Origin: Tieghemostelium lacteum
Taxonomy: Eukaryota > Evosea > Eumycetozoa > Dictyosteliales > Raperosteliaceae
Assembly (NCBI GenBank): GCA_001606155.1
Contig: LODT01000037.1
Location: 868,001-932,000, forward strand
Reading direction: 5' to 3'
Length of the DNA stretch: 64,000 bases
Shown in pieces: positions 21,012 through 31,402 of the stretch. A model generated the notes under the pieces. That model saw only the letters and a list, made by a program, of their open reading frames with translations, searched no databases and was not told the DNA's origin. The stretch's first letter is position 1. The number at the start of each line of letters is the position of its first letter. Position numbers and translations under genes: made by a program.

Positions 21012-22691
21012 TTATTGTTTATTTTTAAGAATTAAGAAATAGATATCCCAGACATTTATAAAATTAAAGAATAATCTATCTGGTAAAATTGGATGAATAG
21101 TAGATTGATAGTATTCTTTGAGCTTTTCAATCATTTCATTATCATAGGTTGACGAATATTCAACATGATACTCTAAGGATTTTAGAGTGGTATTCTTATT
21201 GAGAATATCATAGATCTTTATGGTTGGTTTTGATGCAAAATTATTAATGTATATAGTTTCAATAGTTGTGTTCGATAGACACTGTACAAGGTCATCTCCA
21301 AAGTCACCGCTGACTGTGATGGTCAAAGTGTGAATTGACTGACTGGCATTTTTTAGAAATCTTGGAATTAGTTCTGAAGGTGCTGATAAATCTACAATTT
21401 TAACAGTGGGGTGTTGAGATAACTTATCAAATTGTTTTAAAGACTCTTCTGTTGGAGGATTTGGTGAGTGACTGCTATAAATCTTCAAATGTTTCAATGG
21501 AAGTTTTAGAAAATGATCTAAGTTTATGGATGAAGAAGTTGGTACTACTAACGTAGTTAAATTTGGGTGAAATTTCAATGAAATGATTGATGATAAACCT
21601 GATTGTAATTGTGCCTCTAGAGCTGATGGTGATTTCCATAGAGCCATAGGATAACTTATCTCATAAGACGATATACTGAGACGCTTTAGAGTATTGTTGT
21701 GAATTTGCCATGTAGATCTATTATAAGAGCTTACGGGATCATGCATATTTATACATAATATAGTTACTAGTTTATTTTGGTTTAACATAGTACAGAGATC
21801 ACTTGTAGTTACTATATTTTCTCTGTTACTATTGCATTGGAGATTGACATTTTCCAATGACTGATGTGTTTGAATTGGTTTCAATAGAGATGACTCTCGA
21901 CCAATGATCTTAATTGTAATTTTAAGTTCTTTTAGTTGTTGATTGTTGTTGACAATGTCCAAATAATTTGAGAGTGTTATAGTAAAGCTACCATCAAATG
22001 TTAGATTCTTAAGGTATTTTGGATAGATGGTAGGTTGGTAGAGTTCTAATAGAACATGAGCTTTGAAATTGTAGTATTTAGTTTTATATTCGTCCATCAG
22101 TTCCAATACATCTCTATTCATGTTAGAGTATTGGTCATGGTCCAACATTGATGATGCATAATGATCAATTAAATAAATGGATAGATTTTTAGCAGAGTCT
22201 GCAGAACCCCTAATTTTAACCACTTCTTTAATCCTATCCTGTACTGATTTGATTTCAAATATATTTACATCTAAGTTTAGTTTTGCAGTAACACTTGAAT
22301 CAATTGTCAATTGATAGTTTTTTTTAAGAGTCTCTTCAAGTTCACTGCCATTACCACCAGATATACAATTGTTGATATTTTGGTGATACACTAATCTATG
22401 ATATAGATTTTCATCTTTACATGTAAAAAGTAATGTGACATCAGTGACAATCAAAACACCTTGATTTAATAAAGAAACTATTCTTTTTAATTCTTGTTCA
22501 GTTTCAACTAAAAGCTCTTTATCATAAGGTACTTTTAGAACTATATCTCTACAATCTTTGTTAATCAATCCATAGTTATTGTAGAAATAGAGAAATATAG
22601 GCACATAATAATCATTTTTTGGTTGTTTAAATGAATCTAAACACTCTTTAAATATATTTTTGATTATAAACTTTGGCAGTGATAATGACAT
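21012..22691 (-). CDS. F-box/LRR-like protein, dictyostelid-expanded family
   Basis: Single exon, 559 residues. The N-terminus LPKFIIKNIFKECLD resembles a divergent F-box helix. The remainder shows irregular leucine-rich repeats of the form LKxLxIxxx (for example HLKIYSSHSPNPP, LVTILCINMHDPV, HTLTITVSGDF, ETIYINNF and LKSLEYHV). It is more distant in sequence from the 41.8-50.9 kb paralogues than they are from each other. F-box/LRR proteins usually recruit targets to SCF ubiquitin ligases, but no target can be named and the F-box is weak. No signal peptide or membrane segment. Confidence 0.75.
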   Translation of the reverse strand: MSLSLPKFIIKNIFKECLDSFKQPKNDYYVPIFLYFYNNYGLINKDCRDIVLKVPYDKELLVETEQELKRIVSLLNQGVLIVTDVTLLFTCKDENLYHRLVYHQNINNCISGGNGSELEETLKKNYQLTIDSSVTAKLNLDVNIFEIKSVQDRIKEVVKIRGSADSAKNLSIYLIDHYASSMLDHDQYSNMNRDVLELMDEYKTKYYNFKAHVLLELYQPTIYPKYLKNLTFDGSFTITLSNYLDIVNNNQQLKELKITIKIIGRESSLLKPIQTHQSLENVNLQCNSNRENIVTTSDLCTMLNQNKLVTILCINMHDPVSSYNRSTWQIHNNTLKRLSISSYEISYPMALWKSPSALEAQLQSGLSSIISLKFHPNLTTLVVPTSSSINLDHFLKLPLKHLKIYSSHSPNPPTEESLKQFDKLSQHPTVKIVDLSAPSELIPRFLKNASQSIHTLTITVSGDFGDDLVQCLSNTTIETIYINNFASKPTIKIYDILNKNTTLKSLEYHVEYSSTYDNEMIEKLKEYYQSTIHPILPDRLFFNFINVWDIYFLILKNKQ

Positions 22692-22936
22692 TTGGAAAAT
22701 AAATTTGTGATTTTTTTATGTTGTTCGTTTCAAAATAAAAACTTCTTAATCAATATATAAAGTTGTTAATATATCTTATCGATTTTTATATTTATTAATG
22801 GATTGGGAGGGATTTTGAGACAGGTTTATTCATTTAATATCTGTTGTTTGGATTTAGGAGTACTAACATTTTGAGTTGTAAGCATTTCGTAGAAATTAAT
22901 TTGTGTGTTAAAAAGTGTTTTTTTTTGTTTAATTGT

Positions 22937-23370
22937 TAATACTGGGAAATTGTATGGTCGCCAAGTAAAACCTCTTTGGTTGTAAATACATGTCGTATTA
23001 ATGATACTGAAAGTATAAAAGAAGCCATTACTATTTATCACACATTCGATAAAGAATATCAACAAAAATCATTGACAGAGTTATTTATAGAACACCAAAT
23101 TATCCAAAATGTCCCAGGCGAAATTGTAAAGGACATATTAAATCAAAATGTAACTCAAAATAACATCTCAGATATTGCCCAATTAGAGGATCTTGAATAT
23201 TTTACACCAACCAAAAGTGACTTTTTAAAGTTTCGTGTTGCCATAGAGTAGAAAAAGAAACTCTTTTCTGATGGTGGTATAGATCAAAAAGGTGTCTACC
23301 AATCTTTTTTGCAAATTAATCAAATCAGATTCATAAAACACTGTGTATTCCCGAATAATATAATATTATA
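22937..23370 (+). pseudogene. Open-frame remnant without start codon
   Basis: From 22940 a frame without ATG stays open to 23251 (YWEIVWSPSKTSLVVNT... then SLTELFIEHQIIQNVPGEIV and YFTPTKSDFLKFRVAIE). Coding-like sequence continues in the same frame past one stop (LFSDGGIDQKGVYQSFLQINQ). The composition looks like real protein, but there is no start, no plausible acceptor and no recognised family. It is best read as the tail of a decayed host gene. The opposite strand also has an open stretch (22826-23065, ending YEMLTTQNVSTPKSKQQIL) of similar quality; one of the two must be a shadow. Confidence 0.3.
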
Positions 23371-23422
23371 TTGATATAAAAATTTTGATTTTTATTTTAT
23401 ATGAATATAATATTATATTATT
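23354..23422. repeat. Near-perfect 28-bp inverted repeat (AT hairpin)
   Basis: Arms 23354-23381 and 23395-23422: 19 perfect pairs, one G/G mismatch and 8 more pairs around a loop of about 13 nt. All AT apart from the mismatch. A second, looser inverted pair overlaps it (TTGATTTTTATT in the loop and AATAAAAATCAA just to the right). No coding potential. Confidence 0.6.
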
Positions 23423-23622
23423 CAATAAAAATCAAAAATTTTAAATTAAAGTAGTACAATAGGTACTTTAGATGAACTGAATTAGTTCACAATGGTATGT
23501 ATTAGATAAACTACGTTATTCTTGTTTATCTTATATATCTTAATCCTTTATTATCTCATAAAAATATTACATTTATTAATCTGTAACCCAGTATTAATAA
23601 ATCTTCATTATTAATTCAATAA

Positions 23623-23965
23623 ATGAAATTAAACAGTAAATATTTTACAAATGTTCTTTCTACTACTATTTTATTATTAATAATAGTTGCAATTATTTCA
23701 ATGATATTTCTAGAATATCATTTGTATAAAAGAATATTACAAATATGGAGGGCATTTATTTATAAATGAGATATTAATCAGTATAAATTATATTGGTATA
23801 CATATAATATAAATTAATATTTACAAATTTTATAGAATAAATTGATTCAGTGAGTTAAACATTAATGATTGTCTTTCTATCGAAGAAGATATAAGTCGAC
23901 CAGAAGAATATTTCAATGAGATGTTACTACCTGAATGGAAAACAGGTGATGTTACCTATCTATGA
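23623..23965 (+). CDS. Possible small membrane protein (71 residues)
   Basis: Hypothetical two-exon gene: 23623-23723 and 23851-23965, intron 127 nt (GTATAA...TTCAG), in frame. Residues about 14-31 form one hydrophobic segment (TTILLLIIVAIISMIFL). The exon 2 tail is acidic (SIEEDISRPEEYFNEMLL). Without splicing the first exon ends as a 48-residue ORF with the same membrane segment. It lies in a decayed region, so it may itself be a remnant; no family recognised. Confidence 0.3.
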
Positions 23966-23989
23966 TGTGTAAGCCTCCAAGACTCATGA

Positions 23990-24140
23990 CCTTAAAGAGA
24001 CTAGAGATTCATATCCACAGAGATTATCAATCCAATTTACGTGATCCAATTGAATATTTCTGATTTAAATTTGGAAAGAGGTTTAATATTTTTGTATAAT
24101 CTATATCTGTATAGGAGACATTGGAAGTAAATGAAGTGGC
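23990..24140. other. Decayed stretch, short coding-like fragment
   Basis: A short plus-strand frame (about 23964-24062) reads PPRLMTLKRLEIHIHRDYQ, LRR-like in flavour, and stops. It adjoins the decayed minus-strand gene copy to the right. No intact gene. Confidence 0.2.
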
Positions 24141-24149
24141 AAAGTTGTG

Positions 24150-25040
24150 AATTTTCATCATTTTTGGATTTACATTTTGCCAAAGTTCAAATATATTAAA
24201 TATAGGTACTGGTCTATAATAGATTTCAATGTTTGGTTGGTAATTTTGGATTTTGGAAGTGGTATAAAGTTTGATGATTCTAGGTCTAAATCCAGAGTAA
24301 TATTATATGTCGGTTCAGTTAATGTCTTATTAGAATTTAATCAACCAATTGCTCAGATATCTCTACATGATTACCATCTTCTATACATTATAATCTTTGT
24401 GATAGATGGTTGAGAATGTAGAGCATTAAAAAGAGGAGATAAACTGAATTGTTCATTTCCATTATATCCCATAGAGAAATCAAAATTCTCTAGAAGAGTA
24501 TTTTGTTGAACTATTGTGGCTATTAATGGTATTTTTTGATAATATATAGTTGTGAAGTGTAAAATTTTCAAATGTTTGAATGGTGTTGTAGGGTTGTGGT
24601 ACCCTTCCATTTGACTTATTACATTTAAACTCCTTACAGTAAGTGGATTTATACAGTCTATGATGTTCTGAGAAGGTGGGAATAAGGTTATACTCTCTAT
24701 AGAGTTTAATTTAACTTTCTCTTTATTGGATTTATACATTATTCGATCTACTGGTGTTGAGGGCTTCCTAATTCTTGAAACTATTATAGATTTCAGTTGA
24801 TCCTTATATAGATCATCAAGATAATCAATCATGTATTTCTTTAAACCATTTTCAATATTATTACAATTCACATGAAATGGAATGATATGAGTATATATAC
24901 TCTTTTAGTTTACCCATTAATTCTTTGGTGATATTTGATTTTTCACTAGCATAGAAATAGATACCATCTGAGAAAGTAATGTATTAATAGTATTGTAATA
25001 TCAACTCCAACATCGATACCGTATATACTCTCCATTATCT
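24150..25040 (-). pseudogene. Decayed copy of the F-box/LRR-like family
   Basis: Minus-strand pieces in different frames resemble the intact family: a piece near 24880-24980 (DGIYFYASEKSNITKELMG), a longer open piece 24371-24871 (LKILHFTTIYYQKIPLIATI, with ENFDFSMGYNGNEQFSLSP), and a piece 24170-24350 containing LNSNKTLTEPTYNIT, the NKTLTE-type LRR motif of the intact paralogues. The pieces are separated by stops and frame changes, and there is no good start codon. A gene model with several introns was considered, but no consistent set of splice sites joins the parts. Most likely a dead paralogue of the 21.0-22.7 kb gene, which it follows. Confidence 0.55.
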
Positions 25041-25467
25041 ATACAATTGTATATTTATAATATGATGTGGTTAATTATGAAATCACTTATTAATTATATA
25101 TTATAACAAAATACTCAGGTTTTAGATAAAAAAAAACAATAAAATTTATCAATTTTCAAAACTAAGGAATTGTAAATTTAATCGAGAATTTAAACCAGGT
25201 TTTAAATTGAAACTGTTTATTCTATAAGATAACATTACATCATCCGTTTAAACTAAAAATAAGTTTAATTGACCAGGTATCAAACTTTATTTACATATTT
25301 AAATAATTATTATTTTCAATATTAATATTAATATAAAAAAAAGTTATAAAAATAAGTGTATAGTAGACTATAGATACATTTAAAACATTATTTAATAATA
25401 AAATGAGAATGGGAAATGAAATGATTTACTTTTTTTTTTAGTTTTTTTGCATTTAAATTAATTTTTG
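25041..25467. promoter_or_regulatory. Upstream region of the MBOAT gene
   Basis: AT-rich, no gene. Contains an inverted repeat AATTTAAACC/GGTTTTAAATT (25187-25208, one extra T), a second nearby ACCAGGT copy, and a T-run just before the ATG (25431-25447). Confidence 0.25.
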
Positions 25468-27299
25468 ATGAGTTCAATCAGCCCACATATGTCTTCCTCA
25501 ACCAGAAGAAAGACATCAACAGAGGATGTTGAATTGAATCAAGAACCAAAGAAAGTGGTATATGTAGAGGACCCACCAACACCCAGTAGATGGTTCACAT
25601 ATGAATTCTTTTTCTATTATATTTGTATAGTTGTTGGATTCTATTATTGTCTTAGAATGGCAATTACAACTTCAAATGGTATGAATGAGATAATGTACAT
25701 TAAAATTAACCTTATTAGTACTAATTTAAATAAAAAATCTAGAATTTAATGATGGATTTAGACATAGTGATGGTATAGTTCAAGGTTGGTTCCTTAATAG
25801 AAAACAAGATCTATCTGATACTCAGTATAGAGTATGGAGAGAAAACTTTCCACTTTTATCCATTGGTCTATTACTATTTGTATCCATTAGTAATCTAATT
25901 AAAAATACATTTTCAGTAGGTACTCCAAAACAAGGATTAAAATTAAAAAGAATAACAAAAATAATGAAGACTGACATATTGATAAACATAGGATGCATAT
26001 AAAAGAATAATATACTATAATTTAATGTCACTTGGATTTTTAATTTATGCACATGGAGCTGCAATAATAATTGTACTTAGTATTGCAATGATAAACTTTG
26101 GAATCAGTAGAGTATTTGCAAAATCTAGAGCATTACCAATGGTAACTTGGACATTTAATCTATTTATTCTATGGACATCGTATATATATGATGGATACAA
26201 GTTTAGTGATACAGTTGGTTGGTTAATTGGTCAACCATGGGCTAACTATCTAGACAGTTGGCAGGGAATTCTACATTGGCAGACTTACTTTAAAGTAAGC
26301 ATGTTGAGATTTATCAGTTACAATAACGACTACTATTGGATGTCTATAAAGAGACCTGTTGTGGATCTTAAAGGAAAGAACCCATATTTCCAAGCACAGG
26401 AAAAACATCAACCTCCAGAACACTATTCTCTCCTCCACTACCTTTCCTACAGTTTCTATATACCACTGTACATCGCAGGTCCCATTGCATCATTCAATGC
26501 ATTCATCTCTCAAATCTATCAACCACAGACTACCTATTCACTCAGGGACTTGGTGAAAGGATCTATAAAGATTCTATTAGTGTTTTTGGGTCTTGAGATT
26601 TGGCTTCACTATTTGTACTACTACTCTTTTGATCGTTCAGATATTTGGATGACTTTTAAAGGACCTGAAGTGGCACTCACCGGATTCCTAGTTCTGAATT
26701 TCATGTATCTTAAATTCCTAATCATATGGAGAGTCTTTAGACTCAGTGCTCTATTTGATGGTATTGACACTCCAGAGAACATGAACAGATGTGTTAACAA
26801 TAACTATACATTTACAGGTTTCTGGAGATCATGGCATGGTTCATTCAACAAATGGACAGTGCGATATCTCTACATTCCACTGGGTGGTAAGAAAACTCAG
26901 TATTTCACCATTTGGATAATCTTCTTCTTCATTGGTCTATGGCATGATTTATGGTGGAGTTGGATTGCATGGGCACTGCTCAACTGTGTCTTTTTCTCTA
27001 TCGAAATTGGTATAATGTTCTATTTTTACAGCCCCAAGAGATTGGCATTGAGAAAACGTTGGTATTGGAGATTTATTGTGGCCATGGGTGGTACATTTAA
27101 TATCTTCCTTCTAATGGTTGCCAATCTTGCAATTCTACATGGTTTTGAAAATTCCAAGATTTTCATCGCCAATGCATTCTTCCATCAAGAGGGTCTAAAA
27201 TCTTTTATTATCGCCTACTGTTGGTTATTTACTGGTATTCAAGTAATGATTGAAATTAGAGAAGGTGAAAAAAGATCAAAAGAAGTTAAGCCATTCTAA
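25468..27299 (+). CDS. MBOAT acyltransferase, GUP1/HHAT type
   Basis: Membrane-bound O-acyltransferase. Exons 25468-25678, 25743-25915 and 25992-27299; introns 64 and 76 nt; all joins in frame (TTSN|EFNDGFRHSDG and KNTFS|DAYKRIIYY), 563 residues. Seen: GWFLNRKQDLSDTQYRVWREN, a GUP1-type early motif (YRxWRxN); about ten hydrophobic segments; the MBOAT core FTGFWRSWHGSFNKWTVRYL; and the catalytic His in FFIGLWHDLWWSWIAWALLN. Yeast GUP1 remodels GPI-anchor lipids and animal HHAT acylates Hedgehog; with no Hedgehog in amoebae a GUP1-like role in GPI lipid remodelling at the ER is more likely. Start chosen at the ATG of MSSISPHMSSS. Confidence 0.9.
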
Positions 27300-27337
27300 A
27301 TTAAAATAAATATTTTATATAATATTATTATAAATTA

Positions 27338-28675
27338 TCAATTTATTTCAATATATTCATCTTTTATTGGATCATGATGATATTTACGATAGATATATGA
27401 ACCAATTACAAAAATGATTAGAAATATAGATAATGTAATGGTAGTTGTAATAATTATTATCTTTTTGTCTTTTGATGTTGATTTTGAGGTATCCACAGAT
27501 TCAGAATTTGATGTTTCTTGTTGTTGAATTGGTTTTTGTGGACATTCAAAATCATCAGTTAATTGATTCAGTGTTTTAATAGTACATAAATTTATACAAT
27601 CATTTAAAGTGCCTTCACTATTTAATTGAATAGAATTTGTACCTTGAACTTGAATTTCACTTTGATTGCAGGTGAATAATCTAAATTCTATATTATCTTG
27701 TATTGTTAGGTTATTCACTTGGAGTGTGCTTGTACTTTGTAATTGTATAAAATCACCTAGGTTATTTTGGTATTCAGAATTACTGATATTCAATGTAGAG
27801 CTATTACTAACTAATAAACCAACTGATAAATAGTTCCATTGGAAATTGGTATTGGAAAAGGTAATTGTCGAGGACACATCCACATTGACTAATGTAGAAT
27901 AATTGAGATTGTATCCAAAGTTACACTGTTCAAAAATACCTTGACTTTTAGAAACCTCAATGAATGAGCTTTGATTTTTATCACTACCTTGGTTATGTAT
28001 AAACTGACTGTTTTCAAATTGAAATTGGATATTATTCATTGAAAATATTGGTGTATCGCTCGGAATGGTTATATTTTGAAATTGACAATTAGATAGTTGA
28101 AATTCACTAGGTGATCTAATGGAGTTAAAAATGAATAGACTATTGGTAAGAGACTGGTTATTGAAATTACATGAAATCAATTGAATATTTGATTTTGTAA
28201 TTTGAGTATCAACTTGAATAAATGTTGATGATATTGATTGATTTTCAATGGTTATATTAGACATTGTAAAATAACTCTGATCAGATGGTAATGCATCTAC
28301 GGAATCCATTATAGTGAGTATATGTTTTGTAGGATCTGTGAATTGGAATACAGTGTCTCCATATACACCATTCAGAGATATACTCTGATTACTGTACAAT
28401 ATCAATGGAATAAATGAAATGTCATTGGGAATCACAAATACACCTGACCCAAAATAAAATGTCATTGATGTGTTATTCTGTGGATTTTTACTATTTACAT
28501 AATCACATGCTTTGAATGCAGTTGATACATTCGGACATGGATCCTCTATACTAGAACCACACGTAATATTACTATTTACACTATCGACCCTAATATATAT
28601 AATACATTGACAATTTATACAACTATTAAATATTTCAATCAAAAATAATAGAAATAATAAACTAAAACCTTTCAT
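27338..28675 (-). CDS. Beta-helix-like cell-surface protein, type I membrane
   Basis: Single exon, 445 residues. Signal peptide (MKGFSLLFLLFLIEIFNSC), then the motif IYIRVDSVNSNITCGSSIEDPCP followed by STAFKACD, common at the start of dictyostelid right-handed beta-helix (pectin-lyase-fold) surface proteins. The body has repeats rich in Asn, Ser and Gln of the form xxFxNSxFxxNxG (FSNTNFQWNYLSVG, LNISNSEYQNNLGDFI). One membrane segment near the C-terminus (IIIITTTITLSIFLIIFVIG) and a short cytosolic tail (YRKYHHDPIKDEYIEIN). Many N-glycosylation sequons. Convergent with the MBOAT gene, 38 bp apart. Probably adhesion or matrix binding; ligand unknown. Confidence 0.8.
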   Translation of the reverse strand: MKGFSLLFLLFLIEIFNSCINCQCIIYIRVDSVNSNITCGSSIEDPCPNVSTAFKACDYVNSKNPQNNTSMTFYFGSGVFVIPNDISFIPLILYSNQSISLNGVYGDTVFQFTDPTKHILTIMDSVDALPSDQSYFTMSNITIENQSISSTFIQVDTQITKSNIQLISCNFNNQSLTNSLFIFNSIRSPSEFQLSNCQFQNITIPSDTPIFSMNNIQFQFENSQFIHNQGSDKNQSSFIEVSKSQGIFEQCNFGYNLNYSTLVNVDVSSTITFSNTNFQWNYLSVGLLVSNSSTLNISNSEYQNNLGDFIQLQSTSTLQVNNLTIQDNIEFRLFTCNQSEIQVQGTNSIQLNSEGTLNDCINLCTIKTLNQLTDDFECPQKPIQQQETSNSESVDTSKSTSKDKKIIIITTTITLSIFLIIFVIGSYIYRKYHHDPIKDEYIEIN

Positions 28676-28851
28676 GTGAAGGAATGTGCATAAAGTGATC
28701 TTCTTTTTTTTTTTTTAGTTCAACAATTGGATCACTTCCACCACTTAACAAAAAAAAAAAGTCTTTTGAAATTCAAAAAGAAGTTCTTGAAATCTCAGGT
28801 AACTTTTCATTTGAATGAGTGGTTTTTACTACTTTTACTAAAAGTAATATG

Positions 28852-29823
28852 TTATGTCACTTTAATTTTATTTGCATTTACAGGAGTGTTGGGATTTGAC
28901 ATTGATCTTCTAAGAGATTCCTTGTTAATGACCCAAACGGATTTACCACCATATAGTCTCTGAGAAAAAAATCTACCAATAGCATAGATAGAAACAAAAT
29001 AACAAGATGATGAGAATATAAATATAACTTTTGAGTGGTCTGGTATAGTTTCAATTACATCATATACCCAGTATCCCAATTGAACTCTAGATAATACCAA
29101 TATAGATAGATAGAATAGATTAAATAGAACCACATTGATAACATCTTGCTTTAGATTAGATGTACTTGGTAATTCTATAGTAGTTGTTACTACTGTTGTA
29201 GTTGTTGTTTTGGTTGTAGTTATAGATTGTTTTGAACTGGTATTACTGTTATTGTTATCTGCCTTTTTAACATTATTTGAAGAATTACTTCCTACATGAT
29301 ATTGATGATTTACAAGAATCAACTCCAAAATGGCAAATATACCCGGCAGTGTGTGTTGTATATGGTTGATATAAGATGGGAAAATTGCATCTAAATATTT
29401 TGGATATATCAATTCTCTATCTACAAAATATATACTCCAAAACATTGTAGATACTGTAATTCCTATTGGAAATACCAGTGATCTAAAGAGATGATCTCTA
29501 ACACTTAATATAAAGTAATATAAATCATTGGTTTTTTTATCAACTTTAAACAAATTCATTAGATTCAGTGCATTTCCTGTTATTAAAAAAAAATGTAATT
29601 ATCAACTTGAGATGGTATTAGAGTTTGAATATTACCATGTCTCTAAATAGTCTATAAAAGGTGTAATACAAACTTGACACCAATAAGTTAGAAATGTAAA
29701 CATCATTAGAGGTTGAGTATTACCATGATGAGTTCCAAATATTGAAAATAGTCTATGAAAACCCTCAAGTCCTATTAACTCTATTACTAATGTCACAAAT
29801 TGAAATACTTCTGAAACTGCCAT
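28852..29823 (-). CDS. AIG1/FAR-17a family membrane hydrolase, exon junction unresolved
   Basis: Relative of androgen-induced gene 1, an intramembrane threonine hydrolase of fatty-acid esters of hydroxy fatty acids. The 3' exon (28852-29576) holds VRDHLFRSLVFPIGITVSTM and YFVDRELIYPKYLDAIFP..INHIQHTLPGIFAILE, matching human AIG1 (DREMIYPK...LNHGMHT, with the catalytic His). A Thr-rich loop is inserted (TTTTTVVTTTIELP). The 5' exon starts at 29823 (MAVSEVFQFVTLVIEL). Of two donor sites in copies of the same sequence, the upstream one (exon end 29724) joins in frame and gives 274 residues but drops a conserved membrane segment. The downstream one (exon end 29636) keeps it but shifts the frame. 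See the finding. Confidence 0.75.
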
Positions 29824-30006
29824 TTTTTAATAATTAAAAAAAAAAATTTTTGGTGTTGAATTGAAGTTGATTTATTAATTCAATGAATTATTAAGTTATC
29901 TAAAAATGAAATATCAACACTTACACTGTGAAAATATAATTTACATTTATTTTTTTTTTTTTTTTTTTTATATTTTTAAATTTAATTTAAATTGTCTACA
30001 GATAGA

Positions 30007-31194
30007 ATGACATCTGTTACAAATGTAACTAATAGCAATAAGTCTACTGCTAATATAAACCATAATAATCCAATGTCGTATTCAACATCAACACAGATTA
30101 ATAATTGGATATTTTCAACAGATAAAATAGCATCTATGAGAGATGAAGTAAATGAAAATACAAGGAAAGAGTATCTAGCAAAGAACCCTACTGAAAAGAA
30201 TATACTTTCCATACTAGAAGAACAACAATTGATATGTTACTATGAATATAAGATTGCTGAGATTAGTAAGGTTTTAAATTTACCTGATAAAGTAGCTGTA
30301 TGTCATTATTTCTACTATTGAAGAAGACAGAGAGGGAGTATTAGCTATAGAATTGAATTTTACTAATTAGAATATGTAATATCATAGGCAACTGGTATTA
30401 TATATTTAAAGAGATTCTTTTTAAAGAACTCTGTAATGAAAGTTAGTCCTAAACTTATAATGATATGTTGTCTGTATCTGGCATGTAAGACAGAGGACAG
30501 TCATGTAGAGATTGATTTCTATGCAAACGGTGTAGGTGTTACTGCAAATGATATTATAGATTTGGAAATACCTATTCTAGAGTCATTGAATTTCAATTTG
30601 ATTGTATATCATCCTTATAGACCTCTACATGGGTATCTAATGGACATTTATAATCCTCAATCTAAAGTTAAGTTCAATAACAACAATATGACATTTGACC
30701 AAATGTGGGAAATGTCTAGGAATTGGGTACAGAAATCACTGTACACTGATCTACCACTACAATATCATCCCTTTATTATAGCATTGGCTTGTCTATCCCT
30801 TTCCTATGGACAAGATAATTTTAAAACCTATATAGAATATAAATCACAACAATTACAAATAGACACCCAATCAGAATCCTATCAAAATACACTTTTACAA
30901 ATCGAACATATTAAATCTCTTTTATCCAAAGTTGAACTTATTGACAAAAATATTGTCAAACCTATAGACAGAAAATTAATGTTTGTATATCTTCTCTCCA
31001 TTTATTGTATATTCCTTATTTACCAACACCACTGTCTATTTAGATTTTTAAATAACCCAGAGAAACAGAAAAAGGCATCCAAAAAAGAGTCATCTAAAAA
31101 ACCAACTAAAAAGAAATTAAAATCAGCACCCTCTTCAACTGTAACTGTAGAAAATGTAAACACAGAGCCAATAAAAGATATAGCTATGGAGTAA
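30007..31194 (+). CDS. cycH: Cyclin H, CDK7-activating (CAK/TFIIH)
   Basis: Regulatory partner of CDK7 in the CDK-activating kinase and TFIIH. Exon 1 30007-30297, exon 2 from 30388; the 90-nt intron joins DKVA|ATGIIYLKRFFL in frame. Matches to cyclin H: N-terminal helix QINNWIFSTDKIASMRDE, cyclin box LIMICCLYLACKTEDSHVE, and the diagnostic FNLIVYHPYRPLHGYLMD. A second intron is likely at 30981-31043 (GTTTGT...TTTAG, 63 nt, no stop, in frame): removing it deletes a hydrophobic insertion and joins DRKL|IFLNNPEKQKK. Spliced length is 344 residues (human 323); with the insertion 365. The C-terminus is Lys-rich (KKPTKKKLKS). Confidence 0.88.
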
Positions 31195-31402
31195 TCTTAA
31201 ATATAAATAGTATAACAAATGTTCCATCTTTTTTTTTGATGAGAACTCCCACACTTCAAATTATGATTTTACAAAAAAACAATGTGGGGGTTGAAGGCAA
31301 AAGATGTGGGGAAATTTGTAAACCAAGCAAATTAAGAAGACTCAACTTATTTTTAAATTTGTTTTTGGTTCAATTGGAATTATAAATAGATATAGAAGTA
31401 GG

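Noticed and set aside
22692-25467. Mobile element as the cause of the decayed region
   Set aside because: No transposase, reverse transcriptase, terminal repeats or target duplications were recognised; the recognisable pieces are host-gene-like.
28727-28963. Plus-strand ORF of 78 codons
   Set aside because: Overlaps the 3' end of the AIG1-like gene on the opposite strand, has no family likeness and a Lys/Phe-biased composition from poly-A/T sequence.
30981-31043. Membrane segment in cyclin H
   Set aside because: Better explained as an in-frame intron; cyclin H is soluble and the flanks join into a normal C-terminal region.
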